Below, one piece after another: positions 44,912 through 57,008 of a DNA stretch of 64,000 nt. Positions within the stretch are counted from its first letter, which is position 1, and each line of letters opens with the position of its first letter. The DNA comes from Campanula takesimana (taxonomy: Eukaryota; Streptophyta; Magnoliopsida; Asterales; Campanulaceae), in contig JAOWBW010001459.1 of the NCBI GenBank assembly GCA_026119855.1, forward strand, positions 232,475 through 296,474, in the 5' to 3' direction. The position numbers were made by a program, and so were the translations under genes. The notes beneath the pieces were generated by a model, which was given only the letters and a program-made list of their open reading frames with translations, was not told where the DNA came from and did no database searches.

Positions 44912-47900
44912 TTATTTTGAAGAAATGTTTAACATTCCCATATTTTCTCTCAAGTATTCAAATCTCTTTTCATCTAATGCTTTTGTAAGAATATCAGCAA
45001 GTTGATTTTCTGTACAAACATGAGATAGGCAGATATCTCCCTTTTCAACATGATCTCTTATGAAGTGATGCCTTACTTCAATGTGTTTTGTTTTTGAATG
45101 CTGAACTGGATGCTCTATCATAGCAATTGCACTGGTATTATCACAAAAAATAGGAATATGATCTTGATGATTTCCAAAGTCTTTAAGTTGATTTCTGAGA
45201 TAAAGAATTTGAGAGCAACATTGTCCAGCAGCTACATACTCTGCTTCAGCAGTTAAGGTGGCAACTGATGTTTGTTTCTTGCTACACCAACTAACAATTC
45301 TTGAGCCAAGAAACTGACAACTTCCACTTGTTGACTTTATATCAATATTACATCCAGCATAATCTGAATCAGTGTATCCAATGAGGGATAAAGGAGATTC
45401 TTTAGGGTACCAGATTCCAAAATCAGATGTACCTTTTAGATGCCTTAAAATCCTTTTTACTGCAGCTAAGTGTGATTCTTTAGGATCAGCTTGAAATCTT
45501 GCTCACAAGCAAACACTGAACATAATGTCAGGTCTTGATGCAGTTACATAGAGCAGTGATCCAATGTATCTTCTATAAAGAGTTTGGTTCACACTTTGAC
45601 CCTCAGGATCTGAATGAAGCTTTGTAGAGGTAGATAGTGGAGTTTTTGATGTGGATACATTCTCCATAACAAACTTCTTCAAAATATCTCTAGTGTACTT
45701 CCCTTGATTAATAAAAATTCCACTTGGTAGTTGCTTGACTTGAAGTGCTAAAAAGAATGTAAGCTCTCCTATCATGCTCATTTCAAATTTTTCTTGCATA
45801 ATTGATCCAAACTCTTTACACGGATTGTCATTAGTAAATCCAAATATAATATCATCCACATAGATTTGAGTGAGTAAAATATCTGTATTGGATTTTTTAA
45901 TGAACAGAGTTTTATCAATATGACCCTTTGTTAATCCTTTCTTAAGTAAGAAATTGGACAAGGTTTCATACCAAGCTTTAGGGGCTTGCTTAAGTCCATA
46001 AAGAGCTTTATCCAATTTGTACACATGATCTGGAAATTTTGGGGATTCAAAACCAGGGGGTTATGCAACAAACACTTTCTCATGTAGAACTCCATTAAAA
46101 AAAAGGCATTCTTCACATCCATTTGATAAACTGTTATGTTTTTGGATGATGAGTAGGCAAGAAAAAGCCTAATTGCTTCAACTCTAGCAACAGGAGAAAA
46201 AATCTCATCATAATCAATTCCTTCTTCTTTTCTGTACCCTTGGGCTACCAGTCTAGCTTTGTTTCTTACAACAATACCATCTTTATTCATCTTGTTTCTA
46301 AAAACCCATCTTGTTCCAATGATAGTTTGATTTTTTGGTTTTAGAACAAGTTTCCAAACTTTGTTTCTTTCAAACTGTTCAAGTTCTTCTTCCATGACTT
46401 CTATCCAGTCTGCATTGAGTAGAGCATCCTTGATCTTCTTTGGTTCCAATTGAGATATGAAGGTACTGTATAATGCTTCTTCTTCAATATTTGATCTTGT
46501 TTGAATGCCCTTAGAAATATCTCCAATGACCAATGATTCTGGATGGTCATTCCTGTAGTTTCTGATTATGGGAAGGTCTATGTAAATGTAGGAGATTGGG
46601 ATTGGTCTGGATGGATGGATCTTGGGTGGAAAGATCTTGAGTGGATGTGCTAGGTCCACTATTTTTCTCAGGTCTACTATCAGTGGCAGGTCTACTATCA
46701 GTAGTAAGTCCACTATCAGTAGATGAATTTGGGTTGATAGCAAGATGTTTAGGGTAAACAGCTTGAGTATCACTGATTTTGAGATTGTTGAAAGATGGAA
46801 AGGTTTCAGAGGTATTTTTGGGAAGATTATAAGGAAGATAGTCAAGTTGATCATTTTTGGAATTTTGAGATAAAATGGGAGAGGGTTCAGGAAGTGAATC
46901 ATGATTTCCAATAGTTTCATCAAACTCATTGGATTTCATATCCAAAGAATTAGGTGATTCATCAAAGTCAACATGTATAGATTCTTCTACCACCATTATT
47001 CTCCTATTGTAGACTCTATAGGCTTTGCTTGTTGCTGAATACCTAAGAAATATTCCTTCATCACTTTTAGACTCAAATTGGTCTAAATTGTTCTTCCCAT
47101 TGTTGTGAATGAAACATTTACTTCCAAAGGCATGAAAGTATGAAATTGTTGGAGTTGTTTCATTCCACAGTTCATAGGGAGTCTTCGTGTAATACTTGTT
47201 TATCAAGGTTTTATTCTAAACATAAACTGCAGTTGTGACTGCTTCTCCCCAAAAGTACTTAGGCAGATTGTTTTCAGATAACATTGTCCTTGCAGCTTCA
47301 CAAATTTTTCTATTTTTCCTCTCAGCAACTCCATTTTGTTGAGGAGTTCTAGGGGCTGAGAAATTGTGACTTATGCTTTGCTGATTACAGTACTCTTCTA
47401 CTCCAGTATTTTCAAATTCAGTGCCATGGTCTGACCTTATTCTCAAAATTCTGTTATTTTTTTAGTTTTGAATTTGATTAAAAAGTTTGACCAAGTGTCC
47501 AAGAGTTTCTGACTTGGATTCCAGGAGAATGATCCAAGTCCATATGAATGAGTTCAATTGGTTTTTTTGTATCCAATCTATTTTTCACTTTGAATGAAGT
47601 CTTCTTTTGCTTTCCACATTGGCAGGCATTGCATAGCTTATCCTTTTTGAAGGATATTTTTGGTAATCCTTTGACTAAATTGGAAGATGCTAGTTTGGTA
47701 ATGCTTTTGAGATTAAGGTGGGCCAATCTTTTATGCCACAACCATGCTAAATCAGATTGATTGTATGATAGCAGACAGAGGGCATTGGAGGATTGTGATA
47801 CCTCTAGGGACAAACAGTAAATGTTTCCTTTTCTAAATCCAGTAAGAAGGGTTTCCTCATTTGAATTTTTGACTTGACACAGATTGTGGGAGCATATGAC

Positions 47901-48053
47901 ATGAATACCTTTGTCACAGATTTGGCTGATGCTGATGAGATTGTGTTTGAGACCTTCTACATAAGACACATTTGATAAGATGATACCTTTTGTAATTAGG
48001 TCTCCTTGCCCTTTGACTCTGACTTGAGAATTATCACCAAATATGACATTTGG
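44912..48053 (-). pseudogene. pol: pol of H2 (GAG-pre-integrase, integrase, RT, RNase H)
   Basis: Minus-strand coding starts near 48053 with DGPNVIFGDNSQVRVKGQG. GAG-pre-integrase follows (47530-48000, LAWLWHKRLAHLNLKSIT), then a deletion that removes part of the integrase relative to H1 (near 47478-47535), integrase remainder (47216-47446, DHGTEF, PQQNGVAERKNRK), a TDSR-repeat linker (46660-46720), RT (45503-46330, ARLVAQGYRKEEGIDYDE, YVDDIIFG) and RNase H end (44912-45121). Frames break near 47210, 46060 and 45500. Gag and protease are deleted between 48053 and the LTR. Confidence 0.88.
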
Positions 48054-48397
48054 ACCATCTCTTGGAATTAAATTTTGAAGCCATTATTGGGTTTTGAGGG
48101 TCCATGCGCAGTGGAAACAGCAACAAAAAAATCAACAAAACCCTAGAGCCTATGGATCCATTCATGATGATTAAATTAATAGGAAGATGAATTTAGAATA
48201 CTAACCGTTGTGTGTAGACACTCCATTTTGAACTCACAATCATGATTACACTACTCTTGTGTCCCGCCTTTGTGTTTGGATGAAAACTCGTTAGTTTTGT
48301 CATGTTTTGTTAAGTTTCTAACTGACTCCGTTAGTCAGGGGCTAAAATGAACAAAATAAAACTGATAGAAGGACAAAACAGTATTTTGTACTGGATA

Positions 48398-48427
48398 TCT
48401 CGTACGAGACAGATGTCTCGTACGAGA
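48398..48427. repeat. pair of TCTCGTACGAGA palindromes (H2 LTR)
   Basis: Two perfect 12-bp palindromes with core CG-TA-CG start at 48398 and 48416, 18 bp apart. Confidence 0.95.
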
Positions 48428-48447
48428 CATCTCCTACTGTTTCGGGC

Positions 48448-48452
48448 TTAAT
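48448..48452. repeat. left TSD of the G array (TTAAT)
   Basis: TTAAT is repeated at 63994-63998 just after the third LTR. Confidence 0.93.
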
Positions 48453-49318
48453 TGTTGGTAGTGGTGCCCTAGGCACGTTTAATAAACGTTGTAATTGTTA
48501 TCATTTATTTCATATCAATAAAGAGATGTTTTGATTATTATTTTTGTTCATGTTTACTTATAATAATCCCCGTCCCTAGTACTTGTTAAGCACTAGTATA
48601 AAGGCTAAATGATCATGAGATGATCATGTTAGATTTATGGGTACTTGTTTGGAACAAAGTACTGGACATGACCCGCTCTATGAGATTTATGTCATGGTCT
48701 ATGTCATACATACATCTCATATTAGTTATGTCATTTGAATCCTTAGACATGAAGTTATTATAGTCTTCCACTTGATGAACATTATGTTTGACATATTCAA
48801 ACGCTGCTTTTAACCGAATAGTTATAAAGGGTATGATTGGCATAATCGGATTCACGTAGGGAAGAATAATAAGCTAAATGGATTTGTCCCTCCTCGGAGA
48901 GATGTCAAGCTTGGGCCTCTCGTAGGAATGATGTTGATGAAATGTTCGGCCGAACTCAAATGAATTGATTGGATCAATGTCATTTGGATTATCAACATAT
49001 TCGGAATCGAGAAAGTATTGAACAAAACAAGTTGACTGTTTGACCATGACTTGTGTTCAATGACATCGTGGACAAAAGGATTGTGACATATTCTAAAGGA
49101 ATGTGAACTTGTACCTAGTTATACTATTTGGGTAGGTATGACGGTTTGCTAGAACCTAATCATATCTTATGGGATCATGTTTGAGCCCATTGCCAACTTA
49201 GTATAATCCTAGAGGGTCACACACAATAGAACGAATCTTAAATAAGAGGACTATATTGGTATTTAGGGTCGGAGGACCTCCAAGGAATTTCTGGAAGTTC
49301 TGGGCCTCCTAGTCAACC

Positions 49319-49423
49319 AAGCGGGCGCTTGGGTTGCACAAGGCGGGCGCCTGAACAAGCCAGAAAGAAATTGGACTTTCTGTCGAAACAAGCGGGCGCC
49401 TGGGTAGGACCAGGCGGGCGCCC
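49319..49423. repeat. two pairs of GC inverted repeats (G LTR 1)
   Basis: CAAGCGGGCGCTTG-type units have GCGGGCGC cores at 49321/49343 and 49392/49414, 22 bp apart in each pair. LTR 2 repeats this at 56361/56383 and 56431/56453, and LTR 3 at 63349/63371 with the next unit damaged by a deletion. Confidence 0.95.
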
Positions 49424-49501
49424 GGTATGCCGATTGGAAATTTCCTAATTCGATTAGGAATGGTTTTTGACACAAGTTACCTATTTGGAATAGGTCTTAA
49501 T

Positions 49502-49514
49502 TATGTATAAAAAC
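49502..49514 (+). promoter_or_regulatory. TATA box of G LTR 1
   Basis: TATGTATAAAAAC lies about 85 bp after the inverted-repeat pairs and is repeated in LTRs 2 and 3. Confidence 0.65.
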
Positions 49515-49971
49515 CTCAATTCGGCCAGACCATATTGACAAGTGCTTTTGTGAGTCTCAAAGAGTTTGAGAGAAATTTTATTTTGTTCTAAGATATCATT
49601 GATTGAGGAACAAAATAATTCACAAATAAATTCCATATAGTTCTTTATTGTATTGTGAAAGTGTGTTTCATAATATTTGGTCTAGCAACCAAGATCAAAG
49701 AAGCTCCTTTGATATTCGTTCGAAGTGTGGATACCGCTAGAGGGTGAAAATCATCATCTTCAAAGTTCGTGTTCAAGCTTTGTGATCGTGATCAAGTCTT
49801 CAAGTTTCTCCACCAAAGATCAAGAGAAAATTCATAGCCATCAAGGGTTAGTTATTCCTCTATTCATCTTGTTGTATTTGATTTAATCATATGAACGGAT
49901 CCATGGCTTTGGGTTTTCTTAAAATTTTAATTGCTATATTCCGCTGCGCATGTTACTTGGAAACCCAACAG

Positions 49972-49983
49972 TGGTATCAGAGC
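49972..49983 (+). other. primer-binding site of G copy 1 (tRNA-iMet type)
   Basis: TGGTATCAGAGC lies one base after LTR 1. Confidence 0.95.
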
Positions 49984-51543
49984 CCCGTTCATGTTGATTA
50001 ATTCAATACTTGGATCATGTTGTGTGTATATAAATTGTTTATGTACCAAGCATGATGTGAATATTGGATTATATGATGTTTATGTGTTTTGTGATTTTAT
50101 GTGGTTTATTGTTTTTCCAACTTTAATCGCACGATTTAATCGCAATAAAAATTATGGTGGATTCTGAATTATTTCGATTATTGATTTTTGATTGGATCAA
50201 AGTTTTAATAATCGGGGAAAAATAATTTTGAGACAAAATTTCGAACTTTAAAATTCTATACTATTCTGGCCATTCAAGCGGGCGCCTGGTCCTTTGCAGG
50301 CGGGCGCTCGGTGGTCAAGATTTGTTCTGATTTTGGTTAAAATCTGAATATGGAATTTTCGATAAATTCGACAAAACCAGTAACAGAACCAGTCCAGACT
50401 TGTTGATCTGGAATGGGTTTTGGGTAGTTGGTTTGTGTGTGGATTTTGGGTTTGATTTTCCTATTTGTTTTAGTCTTGTGATTCCTAGATTGGTTCAAGT
50501 TTTGGATGGCTAATCTGCGTTCATCGAGATTGTGTTTCCCAAAATTGATCGCAATCAAAGTTTCAAAGATAAAACGAAGTTAGAATTATGAAGAGTTCAT
50601 AATTGCTAAAGTTGAGAAACAAAGTTCTTGATTCAATGATTGGAGATCCATGTGGAATTGTGAATGCAATTGGCCTACGTTCATCGAGACCATCTATTGC
50701 TTAGTTTCGGCCACATGGACTACTTTCTTGGTTTCTTGAATTAGTGCGGGATTGTGGTTGCCTAATGGCTTAGTTCGACCGCACTTCTTGTTGTCTTGAC
50801 TTGGAGATAATAACCGAAGTTGAAATAGTCTCATCCTCATAATTATAGAGAAACTAATGACACATAAATATCATGCTTAAATTAATGGAGATTAATTTAG
50901 TGACTAAACTTGATGTGTAACATGTTTATATTATGTGCTCATAAATGTGTTATATGCTATATGTGATGAACCTTCAAATAAAGTTTTAAGTCCTTCTTTG
51001 CCATGCCATGATTAAAAACACTTGTTTATGCATGGGTAATCTTGATGTGGGTTCGCCTCCGCGAGGTGCATTAATCTTATTCATGTATGAGCAAGATGAG
51101 GTTCATTAATTTAATGTGGGCTTGCCTCCGCAAGGTGCATTAAATTGAATGGTTCCTATGCGTTTAAAATGGTCGGACTTAATTAGGCGTCAAAACAGTT
51201 TTGGGCCTAGCAAAAGATGAGATTAAACATGTTTTTTGAAATTGGATTTCTCAAAGAATCTCATAAAAAGGATCTAAGAATCATATGGGATATGATTGAC
51301 ATGATTGTCTACCTAATTAATTTAGTTTTTGTGCGGTCCGCCTCCGTGGACTCAAAAGTTAAATTAAAGTTGGATCTTAGCCCAATTAAATTATATTAGA
51401 CATTGGATGTATAAAAAGGTTATATAATTTAGTGGGAGTATTTGTTTGAAAAATACATTATTTATCTCTTTAATGAAAAACTGGTACTTATTAAATTTGG
51501 AAATTTTGCATATTTGTAGATAATGACTAATAACACTTAATCA
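49984..51543 (+). other. leader of G copy 1
   Basis: This is a 1.56-kb non-coding leader. It has one pair of GCGGGCGC repeats (50278/50300, 22 bp apart) and three hairpins with CTCC loops: 51052-51065, 51121-51134 and 51336-51351. No gene is seen. Confidence 0.8.
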
Positions 51544-52345
51544 ATGTCATTGCGATCGATCCTTGAGAAGGATAAGCTCGAAGAGAATGGTACTAACTTT
51601 ATGGATTGGATCCGTAGCATAAGAATCGTTCTTAGGCAAGAAGATAAGTTGTACATTCTCGATGGGCCTCTCCCTGCTGAACCACCGCCTACTGCCCCTA
51701 GGGTGGATAGAGACAATTACAAGAAACATCGTAATGATTCTAGAGATGTAAGTTGTCTTATGCTTGTTGCTATGTGTTCAAAACTCCAACAAAGTTTGGA
51801 ACATTTGGAAGCTATGAGATAGGCGTGGAGTTGAGAACCATGTTTCAAGAGCAAGCTAGGCAAGAGAGGTACAAGACCATTGTTGCATTCACTACTAGTA
51901 AAATGAATGAAGGGCAACAAGTGAGTCCTCACTTTCTTAAAATGAAAGGTTATGTAGAGCACCTTGAGAAACTTGGCTATCCAATCCCATTGGAGCTAGC
52001 CACGGATCTCATTCTTAATTCATTGCCTAAAAGTTATAATCAGTTTGTGATGAATTATAACATGCATGGAATTGATAAGAATCTCTCTGAGTTGCATGGG
52101 ATGCTCAAAACTGCAGAGATGAAAATTATGGAGAAAGGTTCTCCCGTGCTCTTGGTTCATGATGGGAAGAAGCCTAGTGCCAAAAGAAAGGGTAAGCAAA
52201 AGTTGTCAAACCCAAGATAAGCAAGGCAAAGGTTGCCAAGGCTTCTGAGGCAAAACCGATACAAAAAAGGATGCAATTTGTTTCCATTGTCAAGAAATTG
52301 GTCATTGGAAACGTAATTGCAAGGCTTTCTTGGAAGAGCAAAAGA
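51544..52345 (+). pseudogene. gag: gag of G copy 1
   Basis: It starts MSLRSILEKDKLEENGTNFM at 51544. A one-base loss near 51812 (GAAGCTATG, where C has GAAGCCTATG) shifts frame. The second frame (51753-52220) carries LGYPIPLELATDLILNSLPK. Another loss near 52195 and changes near 52257 shift again before a CCHC knuckle at about 52283-52325 (CFHCQEIGHWKRNC in its frame). Three disruptions make it non-functional as read. Confidence 0.88.
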
Positions 52346-55300
52346 AGAAGAAGGGCAGCAAGGCTGCGTCGACTTCAGGTATCTATATGATAGATATTCT
52401 CCTTTCTACCACTGATTCTTGGGTATTGGATACCGGATGTGGTTCTCACATTTGTCTAAATGTGCAGGGACTAAAGAATAGGAGACTGCTTAAAGAAGGT
52501 GAAGTAGATCTACGCGTGGGAAATGGAGCAAGAGTTGCTGCAATAGCCGTAGGGACTTATGAAGTCACTTTACCTTCCGGATTAATTCTTGTTTTGAACA
52601 ATTGTTATTATGTTCCGGATTTAAGCAGAAATATTATTTCAATTTTTTTGTTTGGATAATGAAGGTTTTAAGTTTCTTATTGAGAATAGAAATTTTCTAT
52701 TTATTTAAATGATGTGCTTTATGGTATTGCTAATTCATTTAATGGCCTTTATATCTTGGATGTCAAGAATGAAAATAATGACAATGTCTATCATGTAAAT
52801 AAGAAATCTAAACCTAATGATGTAAATCATACCTATTTATGGCATTGCCGTCTTGGTCATATTAATGAGAAGCGTATCTCAAAACTCCATGGGGACGGAC
52901 TTTTAGGTTCATGTGACCTCGAGTCATATGATACTTGTGAGTCGTGTCTTCTTGGAAAAATGACTAAGACACCTTTTACCAAGTTGGGTGAAAGGGCAAG
53001 CGACTTATTGGGGTTGATACATTCCGATGTATGCGGACCATTAAGTAGCAATGCTAGGGGAGGATTTCAATACTTCATAACCTTCACTGATGATTATAGT
53101 AGATTTGGGTATGTTTACCTAATAAAACATAAAGTGAAGCGTTTGAGATATTTAGAATATTTCAAAATGAAGTAGAAAAACAACTTGGCAAAAGTATTAA
53201 GGCACTTCGATCAGATCGAGGTGGAGAATACTTAAGTCAAGAATTTGATAATCATCTAAAGAATTGTGGAATAGTTTCACAATTGACTCCACCTGGAACA
53301 CCACAATGGAATGGTGTGTCCGAGAGGAGGAATCGAACTTTGTTAGACATGGTTCGATCAATGATGAGTCAAGTTGATCTTCCAATATCCTTTTGGGGTT
53401 ACGCCCTAGAAACCGCTGCTTTCACACTAAATCGTGTTCCAACTAAATCGGTTCAAAAGACTCCATATGAGATGTGGAGCGGAAAGAAGCCTTGTCTGTC
53501 TTTCATGAAGACTTGGGGTTGCGAAGCTTTGTCAAAAGACTTGTCTCAGACAAACTTGCACACAAATCTGATAAATGTAATTTCGTGGGATATCCTAAGG
53601 AAACTAGAGGATATTACTTTTACAACCGTGAGGACAACAAAGTGTTTGTTGCCCGAACTGGTGTCTTTCTATAGAAAGAGTTTTCTCCCAAAGAAATCAG
53701 TGGGAGTAAAATAAATCTTGAAAAAATTCGAGACCCAGAAAATAACATTGAACCAATAGTGGAACAAGAACAAGAACACAAGGAGTTGTGGAACCTGTTC
53801 AAATACACAAGCAACTCGCAGATCTAGTAGGTTATGATCCGAGCCGAGAGATATGGATTTCTCGTAACGGATAGTAATGAGGTAGATATCATTGAGAATG
53901 ATGAACCGTCAACCTACCAAGAGGCGATGTCTTCTCCTGATTCGGACAAGTGGCTTGGAGCCATGGAATCCGAATTGCAATCCATGCAAGACAATCAAGT
54001 TTGGAATTTGATTGATGCACCCGAAGGTGTAAAAACCATAGGATGCAAATGGGTCTTCAAGAAGAAGACTGACATGGATGGGAAGGTGCATACTTACAAA
54101 GCTAGGCTTGTAGCGAAGGGTTATAGGCAAGTTCATGGTATTGACTATGATGAGACCTTTTCACCCGTAGCAATGATCAAGTCTATAAGAATTTTGCTTG
54201 CCATTGCCGCATATCATGACTATGAAATATGGCAGATGGACGTCAAAAACCGCTTTCCTGAATGGAAAACTTCAAGAGGATGTGTATATGACACAACCAG
54301 AAGGTTTTGAACAAGATTCTAAGGTATGCAAATTGCTGAGATCCATCTATGGATTAAAGCAAGCTTCTAGGAGTTGGAATCTCCGTTTTGATGAATCGGT
54401 CAAAGAGTTTGGTTTCATCAAGAACGAAGATGAGCCTTGTGTATACAAGAAGATTAGTGGGAGCATAGTGTTATTCCTTATTTTTATACGTGGATGACAT
54501 ATTGCTCATTGGAAACGACATTCCTACACTTCAGTCTGTGAAGACTTGGTTAAGAAAGTGTTTGCAATGAAAGATATGGGTGAAGCCGCATATATACTTT
54601 GCATTAAGATCTATAGAGATAGATCAAGGAGGCTACTTGGTTTAAGCCAAAGTACATACATTAACAAGGTCATTAGAAGATTCCGTATGGAAAATTCTAA
54701 GAGAGGCACCTTGCCCGTGTTACATGGAGTTTCTCTAAGCAAGACTCAATGTCCTAAGACAAACGATGAGCGTGAGAAAATGAATGATGTTCCATATGCT
54801 TCGGCAATTGGGTCCATCATGTATGCCATGATTTGTACTAGGCCGGATGTGTCTTATGCTTTGAGCATGACAAGTAGATACCAATCCGACCCTGGCGAAA
54901 ATCACTGGATAGCCGTAAAAGCGATTCTTAAGTACTTGAGAAGAACTAAAGACTCGTTTTTGGTCTATGGAGGAATGGAAGATGATCTCGTTGTAAATGC
55001 TTACACGGATGCAAGCTTCCAAACCGACAAAGATGATAGCCGATCGCAATCTGGTTTTGTGTTTATGTTAAATGGTGGAGCTGTAAGCTGGAAGAGTTCC
55101 AAGCAAAGTACAACCGCTGATTCTACAACAGAAGCTGAGTATATTGCTGCATCGGATGCTGCAAAGGAAGCTGTTTGGATTAAGAAGTTCATAACTGAAC
55201 TTGAAGTGGTTCCTAGTATTGCTAATCCAATAGACCTTTATTGCGATAATAATGGTGCTATTGCTCAAGCAACGGAACCAAGAGCACATCAGAAATCCAA

Positions 55301-55478
55301 ACACATACTTAGGCGTTTTCATATCATTCGAGAGATCGTTGATAGGGGAGACGTAAATATATGCAGAGTACCTACTGATGACAATGTTGCGGACCCGCTA
55401 ACAAAGGGACTTCCACAAGCTAAACATGATGGTCATGTTAGGTCCATGGGTATTAGATACATGGGAGATTGGGTCTAG
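52330..55478 (+). pseudogene. pol: pol of G copy 1 (PR-IN-RT-RH)
   Basis: Protease has WVLDTGCGSHIC. GAG-pre-integrase (52714-53130) has CRLGHINEKRISKLHGDG. Integrase has SDRGGEY and PQWNGVSERRNRTLLD. RT has GYRQVHGIDYDETFSPVA and YVDD at 54487-54498, with an extra T just before it shifting frame. RNase H (within 54546-55478) is open and has YTDAS, TEAEYIAASDAAKEAVW, DLYCDNNGA and DPLTKGL, so its acidic residues are present. Frameshifts lie near 52650, 53135, 53540, 53820, 54245 and 54480. The stop after MGDWV is at 55476-55478. Confidence 0.9.
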
Positions 55479-55479
55479 G

Positions 55480-55492
55480 GCAAGTGGGAGAT
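55480..55492 (+). other. polypurine tract of G copy 1
   Basis: GCAAGTGGGAGAT lies directly before LTR 2. The same tract precedes LTR 3 (62470-62482). Confidence 0.8.
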
Positions 55493-57008
55493 TGTTGGTA
55501 GTGGTGCCCTAGGCACGTTTAATAAACGTTGTAATTGTTATCATTTATTTCATATCAATAAAGAGATGTTTTGATTATTATTGTTGTTCATGTTTACTTA
55601 TAATAATCCCTGTCCCTAGTACTTGTTAAGCACTAGTATAAAGGCTAAATGATCATGAGATGATCATGTTAGATTTATGGGTACTTGTTTGGAACACAAG
55701 TACTGGACATGACCCGCTCTATGAGATTTATTCATGGTCTATGTCATACATACATCTCATATTAGTTATGTCATTTGAATCCTTAGACATTAAGTTATTA
55801 TAGTCTTCCACTTGATGAACATTATGTTTGACATATTCAAACGCTGCTTTTAACCGAATAGTTATAAAGGGTATGATTGGCATAATCGATTCACGTAGGG
55901 AAGAATAATAAGCTAAATGGATTTGTCCCTCCTCGGAGAGATGTCAAGCTTGGGCCTCTCGTAGGAATGATGTTGATGAAATGTTCGGCCGGACTCAAAT
56001 GAATTGATTGGATCAATGTCATTTGGATTATCAACATATTCGGAATCGAGAAAGTATTGAACAAAACAAGTTGACTGCTTGACCATGACTTGTGTTCAAT
56101 GACATCGTGGACAAAAGGATTGTGACATATTCTAAAGGAATGCGAACTTGTATCTAGTTATACTATTTGGGTAGGTATGACGGTTTGCTAGAACCTAATC
56201 ATATCTTATGGGATCATGTTTGAGCCCATTGCCAACTTAGTATAATCCTAGAGGGTCACACACAATAGAACGAATCTTAAATAAGAGGACTATATTGGTA
56301 TTTAGGGTCGGAGGACCTCCAAGGAATTTCTGGAAAGTTCTGGGCCTCCTGGTCAACCAAGCGGGCGCTTGGGTTGCACCAGGCGGGCGCCTGAACAAGC
56401 CGGAAGAAATTGGACTTTCTGTCCAAACAAGCGGGCGCCTGGGTAGGACCAGGCGGGCGCCCGGTATGCCGATTGGAAATTTCCTAATTCGATTAGGAAT
56501 GGTTTTTGACACAAGTTACCTATTTGGAATAGGTCTTAATTATGTATAAAAACCTCAATTCGGCCAGACCATATTGACAAGTGCTTTTGTGAGTCTCAAA
56601 GAGTTTGAGAGAAATTTTATTTTGTTCTAAGATATCATTGATTGAGGAACAAATAATTCACAAATAAATTCCATATAGTTCTTTATTGTATTGTGAAAGT
56701 GTGTTTCATAATATTTGGTCTAGCAACCAAGATCAAAGAAGCTCCTTTGATATTCGTTCGAAGTGTGGATACCGCTAGAGGGTGAAAATCATCATCTTCA
56801 AAGTTCGTGTTCAAGCTTTGTGATCGTGATCAAGTCTTCAAGTTTCTCCACCAAAGATCAAGAGAAAATTCATAGCCATCAAGGGTTAGTTATTCCTCTA
56901 TTCATCTTGTTGTATTTGATTTAATCATATGAACGGATCCATGGCTTTGGGTTTTCTTAAAATTTTAATTGCTATATTCCGCTGCGCATGTTACTTGGAA
57001 ACCCAACA
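55493..57008 (+). repeat. G LTR 2 (shared middle LTR)
   Basis: It matches LTR 1 with a handful of small indels. It serves as 3' LTR of copy 1 and 5' LTR of copy 2. The PBS that follows (57010-57022) has an inserted C (TGGTATCCAGAGC). No TTAAT flanks it. Confidence 0.95.

Larger units (their letters stand above)
41471..48452 (-). mobile_element. Sirevirus-like Ty1/copia element H2
   Basis: This second copy of the H family is on the minus strand: LTR fragment (48085-48452), decayed PBS, pol lacking gag and protease, antisense ORF, divergent promoter, accessory sense ORFs. It lacks the B and solo-LTR insertions of H1, so it serves as the empty-site reference for both. The right end is cut by element G at 48453, with TTAAT duplicated. 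Confidence 0.82.
48085..48452 (-). repeat. 5' LTR fragment of H2
   Basis: On the minus strand the end reads CACTGCGCATGG...AAAACCCAATA, matching in outline the LTR end of copia C and G (CCGCTGCGCATG...AAACCCAACA). ATGGCTTCAAAA next to it looks like a decayed iMet PBS. It contains a pair of TCTCGTACGAGA palindromes (48398 and 48416). The rest of this LTR is displaced by element G. No gene is seen. Confidence 0.65.
48453..49970 (+). repeat. G LTR 1 (1518 bp)
   Basis: TGTTGGTAGTGG...AAACCCAACA. Paired GCGGGCGC inverted repeats lie at 49321/49343 and 49392/49414, and a TATA box (TATGTATAAAAACC) at 49502-49514. No gene is seen. Confidence 0.96.

Noticed and set aside
51217..51399. Short ORF in the G leader
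   Set aside because: It overlaps the hairpin region, and its counterpart is not maintained in G copy 2 or C.
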